Shown: positions 35,234-44,921 of the stretch, one piece after another
Layout: each line of letters begins with the position of its first letter
Numbering within the stretch: the stretch's first letter is position 1
DNA from: Flavobacteriales bacterium UBA1993
GTDB taxonomy: Bacteria; Bacteroidota; Bacteroidia; Flavobacteriales_G; Salibacteraceae
Length of the DNA stretch: 64,000 nucleotides
Direction of reading: 5' to 3'
Assembly: GCA_002336485.1 (NCBI GenBank)
Contig: DDCZ01000034.1
Coordinates: forward strand, 1-64,000
Program-made: the position numbers and the translations under genes
Notes under the pieces: model-generated
The model's database searches: none
Told to the model about the DNA's origin: nothing
The model's input: the letters and a program-made list of their open reading frames with translations, nothing else

Positions 35234-35791
35234 TTATTTCTCTTTGTAGACACAAATTGTTTTGGCAAACTTGTCGTGCAATCCTCGTTTTTGGGCATCA
35301 AAGGCGACAGATAGTGCAATGACAATTATGATCAAGCCACTGATCGAACTCAAAGACGAGTTTCCTTGCTCCGCCATTATCTGACTTATCTCCATGAAGC
35401 TATCTGCGCCTCCTATCCCGTCAGACATATACATCATGACTATGGAAAAGGTAGATATTACGTTTCCGACCATCCATGGTATGTATCGCATAAACGCTTG
35501 TGTAGGTGTCAGCGCCTCATTTTCTTCGCTTACCACCTTAATTCCAAGCGCCATTTTTCCCAAGGTAGCGCCATAGCGGTATTCCATATAAGGTTTGTAA
35601 ATCATAGCTGCTATCAAACCAAGCATGGTCAAGGCCAAGCTATTTATACCCACTAGAATAAGCATATACAATGCGGAAAGCGGGAAAAGGACCAATCCAT
35701 CAATAAGCGCAGCAAACGTGCGCACCCAAAATCCGGCATAGGTATGTTCTGATTCGTTGACGATGTTTTCGTCTAAGTGTGTTTCTTCCAT
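35234..35791 (-). CDS. RDD family membrane protein
   Basis: The 185-residue protein has three hydrophobic segments and the RDD-family pattern (YAGFWVRTFAALIDGLVLFP, RYGATLGKMALGIKVV, RGLHDKFAKTICV). Function of the family is unclear; transport of small solutes has been proposed for some members. Confidence 0.85.
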   Translation of the reverse strand: MEETHLDENIVNESEHTYAGFWVRTFAALIDGLVLFPLSALYMLILVGINSLALTMLGLIAAMIYKPYMEYRYGATLGKMALGIKVVSEENEALTPTQAFMRYIPWMVGNVISTFSIVMMYMSDGIGGADSFMEISQIMAEQGNSSLSSISGLIIIVIALSVAFDAQKRGLHDKFAKTICVYKEK

Positions 35792-35911
35792 CTGGCTGAT
35801 TCTTTACGCAATAATAGTGGAACGATCCATATTGAAACCTTCTAATAAAACTCCAAAGTGTCTAGCGTGGTGCGCACACCCCCAATTAAACCCTAAATTC
35901 ACGCATCCAAT

Positions 35912-36541
35912 ATGCCATTTAAATTTCTCTTCCCTGCACTCCTCGCTCTAACTTCCCTGCTACAATCCTGCAGTTCCACGAATGCAGCCTCTGGTGAATT
36001 GTTTCAGAAACGGAAATACAACAAAGGGATTCACTTTGACGGCTTTTGAAAACACGCGCACCACCGTGGGCGGGTCGCTGAAATTAGCGGTGACACCAGT
36101 GGAAAAGAGCTCGTAACGAACGAGTCTGCCGCGGTCCAAAAGAATCTATTCAGGCCTCTAAAATCGGACAACGCTCACTCCTTAATTGCCGAGCGAAAAT
36201 CGAGAAGATCAGAGATTATCGACGTTTCAGAAAAACGCATCAAGCAGGCCATAGGATTCGCTGATTCGCCTCTTGATTCGTCCATCGAGGATCCAGATCT
36301 GGTATATCACAAATCAAGCCCGCCAGTCGTGGCCATCATTGGCTTCATTACCAGCATAGTTGGGTTCCTGGTTGCAGGCATCATCTTGGGCGTCTTGTCA
36401 ATTGTTTTAGGGGTAATCGGGATGAATCTGATACAGAAAAGTGAAAAAAAGAGGAAGGGGAAGTTCTTTGCCATTTTCGCAATTATTCTGGGCTTTGTTG
36501 ACGTCATTGGTGCGGTGATTTTACTAGGGACACTCATTTAA
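35912..36541 (+). pseudogene. DUF4190-like lipoprotein gene interrupted by one in-frame TGA
   Basis: One frame runs from ATG at 35912 to the TAA at 36541 with a single internal stop, TGA at 36047-36049. Before it lies a lipoprotein signal (MPFKFLFPALLALTS..., lipobox LQSC, Cys20) and a FQKRKYNKGIHF motif typical of Bacteroidota lipoproteins. After it the frame continues as a charged linker (about 36050-36310) and a pair of transmembrane segments with Gly-rich turns (VVAIIGFITSIVGFLVAG, GKFFAIFAIILGFVDVIG), the DUF4190-like part. TGA would be TGG (Trp) with one transition. As written, only a 45-residue lipopeptide is made; the downstream membrane part could start separately at GTG 36329. Confidence 0.75.
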
Positions 36542-36558
36542 ATAGCCGCCGATAAATT

Positions 36559-36592
36559 CTGGCATCCTAATAGGTGCAACATTTTACCTTTG
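36559..36592 (+). promoter_or_regulatory. Bacteroidota-type promoter of the ileS operon
   Basis: TACCTTTG at 36585-36592 is a perfect TAnnTTTG -7 box, 30 bp before the ileS ATG. CTG at 36559, 23 bp upstream, is a possible but imperfect -33 TTG element. Confidence 0.6.
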
Positions 36593-36622
36593 CCGCCTTA
36601 TTATTAAAGGCCCTGCGCTGAA

Positions 36623-39600
36623 ATGAGCACATTTAAAGAGTACGACGGATTGAACTTGCCAAACATTGCTGAGCAAGTATTGGAGAAGTGGAAAACCGAA
36701 AAGACATTCGAAAAAAGCATGAGCAGCCGCGAAGGCAAGCCGAGCTTTGTTTTTTATGAAGGTCCGCCTTCGGCAAACGGCATGCCTGGCATTCACCATG
36801 TGATGGCGCGCACCATCAAGGATATTTTTTGCCGATATAAAACGCAACAGGGGTTCCAGGTAATGCGAAAAGCCGGCTGGGACACGCACGGCCTGCCGGT
36901 GGAGCTTGGCGTTGAGAAAGAACTTGGGATCACCAAGGAAGACATCGGAACAAAAATTTCGATAGCAGAATACAACAAAGCCTGCCGCGAAGCGGTGATG
37001 CGATACACGGCCGAGTGGCGTGATGTCACTGAAAAAATGGGCTATTGGGTCGATATGGACAGTCCATATGTTACCTACGAAAATGAGTACATCGAATCTG
37101 TTTGGTGGCTACTTAGTCAGCTCTATCAGAAGAATCTGATGTATAAAGGCTATACGATTCAGCCGTATTCGCCAGCCGCGGGAACCGGTTTAAGCTCGCA
37201 CGAGTTGAATCTTCCTGGGACGTATAAGGATGTGAAGGATACGAGTTGTACGGCGATATTTAAGGTTCAGGCAGATGACAAGCTCAAAGTTCTTGGTCAA
37301 TCGATATTTGAACTAGCAGAATCTGGAAGTCTACACTTCATGGCTTGGACAACCACGCCATGGACCTTGCCCTCAAATACTGCGCTTACTATCGGCTCCA
37401 AAATTGACTACGTTTTGGTGGATACTTTCAATCCGTATACTGCTGAGTCGCAACAAGTATTTCTCGCTGAAGCACTTGTAGCCAAATACTTTAAAGCAGA
37501 TGGCTTGGAGGCAGAAATGGCTTACGCTCCTTCGGACAAGTTATTGCCATATCGCATTCTTGACAAATTTCGCGGCGCCGACCTCGTCGGTCTCCGATAC
37601 GAACAACTGCTCCCTTACGTACAACCAATGCAAGACGCCGACAATGCGTTTCAAGTAATTGCAGGTGACTTCGTAACCACTGAAGATGGTACAGGAATAG
37701 TGCACACAGCACCAACGTTTGGCGCGGACGACATGCAAGTAGCAAAAGCTGCAGGTATCCCGCCAATGTTGATTGAAAACGAACAAGGCGACGCTGTCCC
37801 ACTTGTAGATCTTCGAGGCCGCTTCGTTTCAGAGGTGTCGGATCCCGTTTGGGGATTGGGCGGAGAACCGGTCAAGGCGGAATACTTAACCGATGAAGAA
37901 AAGGAAAGCGCATTTCAAAGTCAAAAAGAATCGCTAAAGGAGCATATCCCAAACTTGAGCAACTACTTAAGCGTGGACGAACGGATCTCGCTGAAGCTTA
38001 AGCTAGAAGGAAAAGCATTTAAGGTGGAAAAATACCAGCACAACTATCCGCACTGCTGGCGAACGGACAAGCCGATTCTATATTATCCTCTTGATTCTTG
38101 GTTTATAAAATCAACCGCCGCAAAAGGCAAAATGATTGAGTTAAACAAGACGATAAACTGGAAGCCTGAAAGCACCGGAACGGGTCGTTTCGGCAACTGG
38201 TTGGAAAATCTAAACGACTGGAACCTCAGCCGTTCCAGGTATTGGGGAACGCCATTGCCAATTTGGAGAACAGGGCCTTATGGTCCGTTGATGGAGGAAT
38301 GTGTTGGTGCCATCGGTGAGTTTACCGAGAAGAATGCCTACTACATCACCGAAACCTGTTTGGACGAAAACGGAAATCGATATGACGGCCACTCCTTGCG
38401 CAAGTATTTAGGAGAAATGCGATTGCAAGGAGAAAACGTGAACAACGTTTGGAACGACCTAATTCGGTCTAAGAAAGTCATCTTCTTCGCTTCCTTGCCT
38501 AAGGAACAAATTGACCTTCATCGTCCATTTGTGGATTACGCCATCTTCTTCCGAAATGGTCAAGTGATGGCAAGGGAGTTAGATCTAATTGACGTTTGGT
38601 TTGATAGCGGGGCGATGCCTTATGCACAATGGCACTATCCGTTTGAGAACAAAGAGATGGTGGATGACGGAAAGTCTTTCCCGGCAGATTTTATCGCCGA
38701 GGGCGTAGATCAAACGCGCGGTTGGTTCTTCACCCTACACGCTATTTCCACGATGATTAAAGGATCTGTAGCATATAAAAACGTGGTTAGCAACGGACTT
38801 GTGCTCGACAAAGACGGGCTTAAAATGTCTAAAAGATTGGGCAACGCTGCCGATCCGTTTGAGACAATGGGCACATACGGTGCTGATGCAACGCGTTGGT
38901 ATATGATTACGAATGCTCCTCCTTGGGATAATTTGAAATTTGACGTCGACGGCATCACCGAAGTGCAGCGGAAATACTTTCGTGCGCTCCACAACAGTTA
39001 CTCCTTCTTCGCCCTTTATGCCAATGTGGACACGTTCACGCATTCCGAAGAACTGATTCCATTAGCCAAACGGCCTGAGATCGATCGTTGGGTTATTTCT
39101 AGGCTGAACTCATTGGTGCAAGAAGTCGAAGAGTCGTTTGAAACTTATGAGCCAACACGAGCTGGGCGCGCCATTCAAGACTTTGTAATGGACGAGTTAA
39201 GCAACTGGTATGTGCGTCTTTGTAGAAGACGTTTCTGGAAAGGAGACTATTCTGAGGATAAGATTGCTGCGTACCAAACACTGTATCAGTGTTTGACAAC
39301 CATCACAAAAATCAGTGCCCCCATTGCGCCTTTCTATTCTGAGCAATTGTTTTCTGACCTGAACGGCATAACTGGGTTAGAGCCCAACGAGTCGGTGCAC
39401 ATCGCCGATTGGCCAACAGGCGATACTGCAGCCATTGACAAAGAACTAGAGGCCCGCATGTCGCTGGCGCAAACAGCCTCCTCTTTGGTTTTATCGTTGC
39501 GCAAGCGTGAAAACATAAGAGTAAGGCAGCCACTTCAGAAAATCATGGTTCCTGTTATCAGTGAATCATTTGAAAAACATTTGAAGCAAGTAGAATCGCT

Positions 39601-40195
39601 CATTTTGAGCGAAGTGAATGTGAAGGAGCTGGTTTACGTGCACGACTCAAGCCTGTTTGTGAAAAGCATCAAGCCCAACTTTAAGGCGTTGGGCCCCAAA
39701 GTGGGCAAGAACATGAAGGCTTTAAACGTCGTAGTTCAGGGTCTCGGCCAGAAAGAAATTCAGTCTATTGAAGCCGAAGGAGTGTTAACAATTGACTTGA
39801 ATGGGCAGCCATTCGAGCTAATTATTGCAGATGTAGACATAAGCACTAAGGACATCCCCGGCTCGATCGTAGCAAGCGAAAACAGCGTGACGGTGGCCTT
39901 GGACATCACTATTTCAGATGATTTACGCCTCGAAGGAATTTCACGAGAATTGGTAAATCGCATTCAAAACATGCGGAAGGATGCCGGACTGGAAGTAACA
40001 GATCGTATTAATTTATACGTTGAAAACCAGCCTGAAATCACCCGTGCAGTCAACATCAATAAAAATTATATTTGTGCAGAGACACTGGCTGATGAACTTA
40101 TAATGAAGCCAGAGATTGAGGAAAGTTCCGCTATGGAGATTGAAGTAGAAGAAGGCCTCACGACAAAAATTTTTATTGAGAAGAACAACAATTAA
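36623..40195 (+). CDS. ileS: Isoleucyl-tRNA synthetase
   Basis: This 1190-residue class I enzyme charges tRNA-Ile and edits valine. The nucleotide-binding signature appears as ANGMPGIHH (about residues 51-59), a form normal for Bacteroidota IleRS, followed by KAGWDTHGLPVELGVEKELG; the CP1 editing domain, the DVWFDSGAMPYAQWHYP block and the KMSKR motif (DGLKMSKRLGN) are present, and the C-terminal anticodon-binding domain is complete. It heads a likely three-gene operon with the TraR/DksA-like protein (5-bp gap) and lspA. Confidence 0.97.
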   Translation: MSTFKEYDGLNLPNIAEQVLEKWKTEKTFEKSMSSREGKPSFVFYEGPPSANGMPGIHHVMARTIKDIFCRYKTQQGFQVMRKAGWDTHGLPVELGVEKELGITKEDIGTKISIAEYNKACREAVMRYTAEWRDVTEKMGYWVDMDSPYVTYENEYIESVWWLLSQLYQKNLMYKGYTIQPYSPAAGTGLSSHELNLPGTYKDVKDTSCTAIFKVQADDKLKVLGQSIFELAESGSLHFMAWTTTPWTLPSNTALTIGSKIDYVLVDTFNPYTAESQQVFLAEALVAKYFKADGLEAEMAYAPSDKLLPYRILDKFRGADLVGLRYEQLLPYVQPMQDADNAFQVIAGDFVTTEDGTGIVHTAPTFGADDMQVAKAAGIPPMLIENEQGDAVPLVDLRGRFVSEVSDPVWGLGGEPVKAEYLTDEEKESAFQSQKESLKEHIPNLSNYLSVDERISLKLKLEGKAFKVEKYQHNYPHCWRTDKPILYYPLDSWFIKSTAAKGKMIELNKTINWKPESTGTGRFGNWLENLNDWNLSRSRYWGTPLPIWRTGPYGPLMEECVGAIGEFTEKNAYYITETCLDENGNRYDGHSLRKYLGEMRLQGENVNNVWNDLIRSKKVIFFASLPKEQIDLHRPFVDYAIFFRNGQVMARELDLIDVWFDSGAMPYAQWHYPFENKEMVDDGKSFPADFIAEGVDQTRGWFFTLHAISTMIKGSVAYKNVVSNGLVLDKDGLKMSKRLGNAADPFETMGTYGADATRWYMITNAPPWDNLKFDVDGITEVQRKYFRALHNSYSFFALYANVDTFTHSEELIPLAKRPEIDRWVISRLNSLVQEVEESFETYEPTRAGRAIQDFVMDELSNWYVRLCRRRFWKGDYSEDKIAAYQTLYQCLTTITKISAPIAPFYSEQLFSDLNGITGLEPNESVHIADWPTGDTAAIDKELEARMSLAQTASSLVLSLRKRENIRVRQPLQKIMVPVISESFEKHLKQVESLILSEVNVKELVYVHDSSLFVKSIKPNFKALGPKVGKNMKALNVVVQGLGQKEIQSIEAEGVLTIDLNGQPFELIIADVDISTKDIPGSIVASENSVTVALDITISDDLRLEGISRELVNRIQNMRKDAGLEVTDRINLYVENQPEITRAVNINKNYICAETLADELIMKPEIEESSAMEIEVEEGLTTKIFIEKNNN

Positions 40196-40200
40196 ACACA

Positions 40201-40584
40201 ATGGCCGACAAGGAGAAGACAAGATATTCAGACAAAGAACTCGAAGAGTTTAAAGCCATCATTCATAAAAAATTGAGTGAAGCAAAGACTGATCTTGATT
40301 TGTTAAACGATACGATGTCGCTGAAAGACAACAACGGCACCGACGACACTTCTCCAACTTTCAAGCTTATAGAAGATGGTTCAGATGTTCTTTCTCGAGA
40401 AGAAACATCCCAACTTGCCTCACGTCAGGAAAAGTTCATTAAGAGCCTAAACGACGCCCTTATTCGCATTGAAAACCGCACCTATGGCGTGTGTCGAGTT
40501 ACGGATAAGCTAATCTCTAAGGAGCGGTTACGCATTGTGCCGCATGCTACTCTTAGCATTGAAGCCAAGCGCTTACAATCATAA
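40201..40584 (+). CDS. TraR/DksA-like protein without a complete zinc finger
   Basis: The 127-residue protein has an N-terminal coiled coil (YSDKELEEFKAII...) and the C-terminal YGVCRVTDKLISKERLRIVPH block of the Bacteroidota DksA-like group. Only one cysteine of the usual finger remains, which I recall as the normal state of this ileS-linked family. It likely binds RNA polymerase. It lies between ileS and lspA. Confidence 0.88.
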   Translation: MADKEKTRYSDKELEEFKAIIHKKLSEAKTDLDLLNDTMSLKDNNGTDDTSPTFKLIEDGSDVLSREETSQLASRQEKFIKSLNDALIRIENRTYGVCRVTDKLISKERLRIVPHATLSIEAKRLQS

Positions 40585-40600
40585 TTAATCTTTGAAAGGA

Positions 40601-41284
40601 ATGCCCGAAGAAGGCGTGCTCGAAACAAACAATCACGGCAATCGTCCGTGGATTGCCGTAGCCATTATTGCTGCCGTATTAATCTTAGATCAAAGTCTTA
40701 AGGTTTGGATTAAAACCAATATGTACATGGGCGAAGAGTTCAGTGTCATGGGCAATTGGTTTATCATTCACTTTACCGAGAACCCGGGAATGGCTTTCGG
40801 ACTTGAGTTTGGCGGTGATATAGGTAAGATCTTGCTAAGCGTGTTTCGAATTATCGCCGTTTCTGCCATTGGCTATTTCTTGTTCACATATGCCAAAAAA
40901 GGTGCGAAAACTGGGTTGCTTGTCGCGGGTGGATTCATCTTCGCCGGTGCCTTAGGAAATATTCTTGATTCTGCCTTTTACGGTCTTATGTTTGACTCAA
41001 GCTGGCACCAAGTTGCTGAGTTTATGCCAGCAAATGGAGGCTATGCCGACTTCCTATACGGAAACGTAGTTGACATGCTCTACTTCCCGCTATTTAATGG
41101 CACATTCCCAGAATGGTTTCCGCTTTGGGGCGGGGAAGACTTCCTCTTTTTTAGACCTGTTTTCAATGTTGCAGACGCTGCGATAACCACTGGAATCGCC
41201 ATGATTGTCATCTTTCAGAAACGCTTTTTTGAGGACGAATCGTCTAAGTCAGAAATCGCCGCCCCTGACAGTACAATCGACTAG
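40601..41284 (+). CDS. lspA: Lipoprotein signal peptidase II
   Basis: This inner-membrane aspartic protease removes lipoprotein signal peptides, of which this window encodes many. The catalytic pair is visible in GNILDSAFYG and FNVADAAI (Asp123 and Asp192 from the ATG at 40601). Four transmembrane segments and length (227 residues, with a Bacteroidota insert between the two Asp) fit the family. The start is the ATG at 40601 giving MPEEGV; an in-frame TTG lies three codons earlier. Confidence 0.95.
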   Translation: MPEEGVLETNNHGNRPWIAVAIIAAVLILDQSLKVWIKTNMYMGEEFSVMGNWFIIHFTENPGMAFGLEFGGDIGKILLSVFRIIAVSAIGYFLFTYAKKGAKTGLLVAGGFIFAGALGNILDSAFYGLMFDSSWHQVAEFMPANGGYADFLYGNVVDMLYFPLFNGTFPEWFPLWGGEDFLFFRPVFNVADAAITTGIAMIVIFQKRFFEDESSKSEIAAPDSTID

Positions 41285-41319
41285 TAGTTGTAACTTGTTC
41301 GCACAACCACTTTGTGCAT

Positions 41320-42159
41320 ATGAGTTTATCTAAGTCCTTCCTTATACTACCCCTCCTTTTTTTTATAGCTGGCTGTAAAGGCCCGCTGCAAACTGGTGGC
41401 GAAACCGTAGACTGTCCAGAAGCTGTTTTATGTGTTCGCAACAACAGCTCAGATCAATTGGTCATCTATTCGTGGAATTCCAGTGTTGTTGGTGACACGA
41501 TATTTCCTGGTGAGTGCGCCACGGCCACCTTTTCGGACGTTCATATTGAATATGACGCGGCAGGGAATGTCGTTTCAAGCAATACGTATAACACCACCTT
41601 CCAGACAAATGGCGCAGGATACTCATATCAAATCACCGAATGCGAAATGGAAGTTGAAGCTCCTGGCGGATACTGGAATCCGAAACAAGATTGTGACAAT
41701 GGTGTTTTTGAACCATGGACCGGCGAGCTTGATACCGACTGCGGTGGTTATTGCAATCCATGTCCCTTTCCAAACCTGGGTTGCAGTCCTCAGGCGGACT
41801 ATATTGATTGGGATCTATTTTCAGATGAAGGTCTAAGTAGCTCAGGAACATATGAAGGCAGTTTTTCTGAAACCACCGAAACCGATTTTACGTTCGACGG
41901 GTTTGGGTATGAAATGAAGGCCACCTATAACGTGGACAAATTGCCCAACAAAACTCGACGATTTGTCGTCGGAAACCTTGATCATCAAATATCCATCCGA
42001 TACAATCGTGGTTGGGGGTTTTGGTATGCCAATGAGGGACAGGATGTGTATATAATTAAGAGGGAAGACGGCACCATGCACCTCGTTTTTTGCGACCTCG
42101 AGTTTACCAAAGACAATGTGACAGCAACCGGAACAGCAGATCTTAACATCAACTTATAG
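41320..42159 (+). CDS. Cys-rich lipoprotein of unknown function
   Basis: The 279-residue protein (ATG at 41320) has a lipoprotein signal (SFLILPLLFFIAGC, Cys19) and a Cys-rich central loop (DCDNGVFEPWTGELDTDCGG.CNPC) like the CxNGxxD...DCGGxCxxC motif seen in surface proteins of several phyla. The C-terminal domain is an unrecognised beta structure. It is 35 bp after lspA and could be part of that operon. Confidence 0.7.
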   Translation: MSLSKSFLILPLLFFIAGCKGPLQTGGETVDCPEAVLCVRNNSSDQLVIYSWNSSVVGDTIFPGECATATFSDVHIEYDAAGNVVSSNTYNTTFQTNGAGYSYQITECEMEVEAPGGYWNPKQDCDNGVFEPWTGELDTDCGGYCNPCPFPNLGCSPQADYIDWDLFSDEGLSSSGTYEGSFSETTETDFTFDGFGYEMKATYNVDKLPNKTRRFVVGNLDHQISIRYNRGWGFWYANEGQDVYIIKREDGTMHLVFCDLEFTKDNVTATGTADLNINL

Positions 42160-42190
42160 CCTCACCATTTCCTGGTTCAAAACAGCGTTG

Positions 42191-43945
42191 CTAATTTGCA
42201 ACAAAGACCATTTTCTTGGTGTCGATTGGCTCCCTGTCTATGAGCAATGAGTATAAGAACGTACCTGTTTTGCCATATCCGTGATCATAGATTATTTCAT
42301 TTACTCCAAGCTTCACTTCTACGTTTTGCTCAAATACGATCGCCCCACCTAAGTCACGGATTTGAATTTGCGCCATCGGCTCAGATGGCATTTCATGAAT
42401 TATAAAGGCAATGGATGTGGCCTCATCAAACGGGTTTGGCCGATTCTGGAGCAGTTCAATCCCCGTTTGGTGTTCGAGGACTTCGTCTACTCCAACCACC
42501 TTTTTGTAATCTTCTTGCGTAAACAAGCTTTCCACGCCATGGTCATCAACCAATGCGGCGGAGACAAAATAGGTGTGGCCCGGCTCGATGTCAAAACTTG
42601 TTTCAAGTTCTGCACTATAGATCACTGTGTCCCAATCATTTGTTTCGGATCTAACGCCAAGCGCGATTTGTTCGTAGTCACACCCACCATCTTCAACCAC
42701 CGCATGAAGCGTTTTCCAGTCTGTTTGTGTGATGGCAATCCCAGCTGGCGCGCATACGTTTTGTCCTAGCATGACAGCCGCATTGGCGTTTATTGCGGCA
42801 TTTCGAGCCAAGTAGTTGAAGTCGACATACCATTTATCAATCGTTCCATCGTTATTCGTGTCTTCGCCCAAAATGTCGTCGCTGGTGTGTTGTCGGTCGT
42901 GATAACCTGTTTGCGATGGGTTGCCGTCTCCGTGTTCATTTGCAGATGTAAAGCGCATTGCGGCAAAGCCCCTTTGTCTAAATGGGATATGATCGCCGCC
43001 TCGACCTGTGCGGTCTTCAGCGGACATGATTGTCAAGGCCATCGGTACATCAACGTGTGTTTCCAGCTCATCTTGGTATTGTTTTTTGATGTAGCGCGCA
43101 AGTTGCTTGTTTGCAGAAAACACCGTTCCTGAGCTAAACAATCTGACTTGGGTGCTATCCACTTCATTCTCCGTTGGACAAGAAGGAGGCGAGCTCGTTT
43201 CTCCACAAATGACTCCGCCAACGATGTCGTTGTTAAGCACAGCAGCCACTTCAATGCTGTGATTGACGCAATAGTCGGCCAAGGCTTGTGCGCCGTAGAG
43301 GCCTTGTTCTTCAGCGACGGTGAGCATGAAAACAATTGTTCTCTCAAACTGGTATGGCGCCATAACCCTCGCTAACTCAAGCACTAGGGCGCTGCCGCTT
43401 CCATTGTCTTCCATTCCATGTGCTTGACAGGTAGTGTCGCATCCGGTGGCGCATCGACTATCAAAGTGCGCCTCAACGATAACAATTCCCGCCGCGGTAG
43501 TATTCGTTGTGCCTAGGCTTGAACCGGGTAAAACTGCCACGATGTTTTTGTGCTTATCAACATCGCAAATATTTCTTTCCCAACTTAAATAGCCGACCTC
43601 CAAACGGTTGTCATTGTCATCACTGATCTCTTGAAATTTATCATGCGCCCACTTCCGCGCGGCGCCGATTCCTCTGGAGGTTGACACAGTATCTGAGCCT
43701 GTATTTCGAGTTTCAAATGCACTCATTTGCTCGAGGGAAGCTCGCAGATAATCAGGTCGAATATTTCCTTCAATGGAAACAGCAACCTCGTGGGGATCTG
43801 ATATGGCCGACGAGCTGTACGCACCTGGATTGTAATTGCCAGCCAAGACATTGGTCTGAGCGGAGTTAGTAAAATGAATGTTCGTTTGTGCGTTTGCAAC
43901 AAAGGCACTCGGAAGAAGAAGTAATGAGAGCAGAATATGTTTCAT
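42191..43945 (-). CDS. Secreted M28 family zinc peptidase with T9SS sorting domain
   Basis: The 584-residue protein starts at ATG 43945 (MKHILLSLLLLPSAFVANAQ is its signal peptide); an upstream in-frame ATG at 44014 would give a spurious leader. Zinc ligands of the M28 fold are visible: His/Asp in VEAHFDSR and GMEDNGSGS, the EE pair in AEEQGLYGA, Asp in NNDIVGG, and the C-terminal His in GYHDRQHTSDDI. After the catalytic domain come a fibronectin-like region and a type A sorting domain (LLQNRPNPFDEATSIAF to KKMVFVAN), so it should be exported and anchored. It is probably an aminopeptidase; substrate unknown. Confidence 0.92.
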   Translation of the reverse strand: MKHILLSLLLLPSAFVANAQTNIHFTNSAQTNVLAGNYNPGAYSSSAISDPHEVAVSIEGNIRPDYLRASLEQMSAFETRNTGSDTVSTSRGIGAARKWAHDKFQEISDDNDNRLEVGYLSWERNICDVDKHKNIVAVLPGSSLGTTNTTAAGIVIVEAHFDSRCATGCDTTCQAHGMEDNGSGSALVLELARVMAPYQFERTIVFMLTVAEEQGLYGAQALADYCVNHSIEVAAVLNNDIVGGVICGETSSPPSCPTENEVDSTQVRLFSSGTVFSANKQLARYIKKQYQDELETHVDVPMALTIMSAEDRTGRGGDHIPFRQRGFAAMRFTSANEHGDGNPSQTGYHDRQHTSDDILGEDTNNDGTIDKWYVDFNYLARNAAINANAAVMLGQNVCAPAGIAITQTDWKTLHAVVEDGGCDYEQIALGVRSETNDWDTVIYSAELETSFDIEPGHTYFVSAALVDDHGVESLFTQEDYKKVVGVDEVLEHQTGIELLQNRPNPFDEATSIAFIIHEMPSEPMAQIQIRDLGGAIVFEQNVEVKLGVNEIIYDHGYGKTGTFLYSLLIDREPIDTKKMVFVAN

Positions 43946-44028
43946 ATTCAATAGTTTAGAGGTGAAAATTACAGATTTCATCCACAGCCATTTGAAAGGT
44001 GCTCTCGCAGGCATACATTCGCTGCATT

Positions 44029-44328
44029 ATGACCGACCGTACTTCATCATTTGCGCTCAGAGCTTTCATCTACATTTCTCGGGCCGAGGCAATTTCCTAT
44101 CTGCTTTTACTTGGCATTGCCATGCCATTAAAGTATGCAATGGATATGCCCCTGATGGTCAAGTATACCGGGTGGGCACACGGCGTTTTGTTTGTTGCTT
44201 ATGTAGTGCAACTGCTATATGTGGCCTATCTCTTGAAGTGGGACGTGCTGCGTATCATCTTAGGTTTCATCGCATCGCTTTTGCCTTTTGGACCCTTCGT
44301 TTTTGAACGTTGGATTACAAAGGATTAA
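44029..44328 (+). CDS. DUF3817 small membrane protein
   Basis: The 99-residue protein (ATG at 44029, MTDRTSS) has three transmembrane segments and the family pattern FIYISRAEAISYLLLLGIAMPLKY, WAHGVLFVAYV and SLLPFGPFVFERW. It is a small integral membrane protein of unknown function. It overlaps the convergent lipoprotein gene by 4 bp. Confidence 0.88.
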   Translation: MTDRTSSFALRAFIYISRAEAISYLLLLGIAMPLKYAMDMPLMVKYTGWAHGVLFVAYVVQLLYVAYLLKWDVLRIILGFIASLLPFGPFVFERWITKD

Positions 44329-44921
44329 TCTGTCTCTTCTGTACGGCTCACTTTCCGGCAATAATTAAGTCGGTTCTGAAGGTGGTTTTCTTCTTCAGGC
44401 GTGAGGCACACCGGCGTCCAAAATTCAGGCAATGGGGCTCCGTCAAAACTAATTTTGGCATAGGTGCTAAGCTTCTCTCCGTTGTCTTCGAAATAAAACT
44501 TGTAGTTGCGGTGCATTGGTCCTTTTTCAAACCCAAAATCGGCATTGGTGATTTCATGTTCGCTAAAAAACAAACGACGGTCTTGATCATAAAACCAACG
44601 ATGCCTCTCCATTAAATTTGAATTTCCTGTGATCTCAATTCGGACCATCATCGTGTCTGGACCATCGAGCTTAAATGTCATCAATCCCGAAACGCTTCCT
44701 TCTTTCCAGTCGGCGGTTCCCTCAAAATAAGAGTCATCAGTAGCAATCGCAGCTTTTACATCGTCCAAGGCGCTTTCCAAAGGCGCAAGCAGTAAGTCTC
44801 GATCGTTGATTGGAAGGTTGTCAAGAATTTGGTTTTGAGTTGCGGGCTCTATGTTTTCTCCTTGCTCGAGGCATCCGGTGGTTATGCCAGCGATGGCAGC
44901 AAGTATCAAGAATATTTTCAT
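44325..44921 (-). CDS. Lipoprotein of unknown function
   Basis: The 198-residue protein has a lipoprotein signal (MKIFLILAAIAGITTGC, Cys17) and a beta-rich body with a conserved-looking core (RHRWFYDQDRRLFFSEHE). No recognised domain. It overlaps the asd stop by 4 bp (ATGA), so it is probably translated with asd. Confidence 0.7.
   Translation of the reverse strand: MKIFLILAAIAGITTGCLEQGENIEPATQNQILDNLPINDRDLLLAPLESALDDVKAAIATDDSYFEGTADWKEGSVSGLMTFKLDGPDTMMVRIEITGNSNLMERHRWFYDQDRRLFFSEHEITNADFGFEKGPMHRNYKFYFEDNGEKLSTYAKISFDGAPLPEFWTPVCLTPEEENHLQNRLNYCRKVSRTEETD

Noticed and set aside
36047..36049. TGA as selenocysteine or a reassigned codon
   Set aside because: No convincing SECIS-like hairpin follows, the site fits Trp better than Cys, and other genes in the window end normally at TGA (for example at 32107, 60904 and 62241).
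36673..36800. Atypical HIGH motif in isoleucyl-tRNA synthetase (GIHH)
   Set aside because: This form is normal for the Bacteroidota IleRS group, unlike the change seen in tyrS.
40201..40584. TraR/DksA protein without its zinc finger
   Set aside because: This ileS-linked family in Bacteroidota typically has lost the cysteines; not a new lesion.
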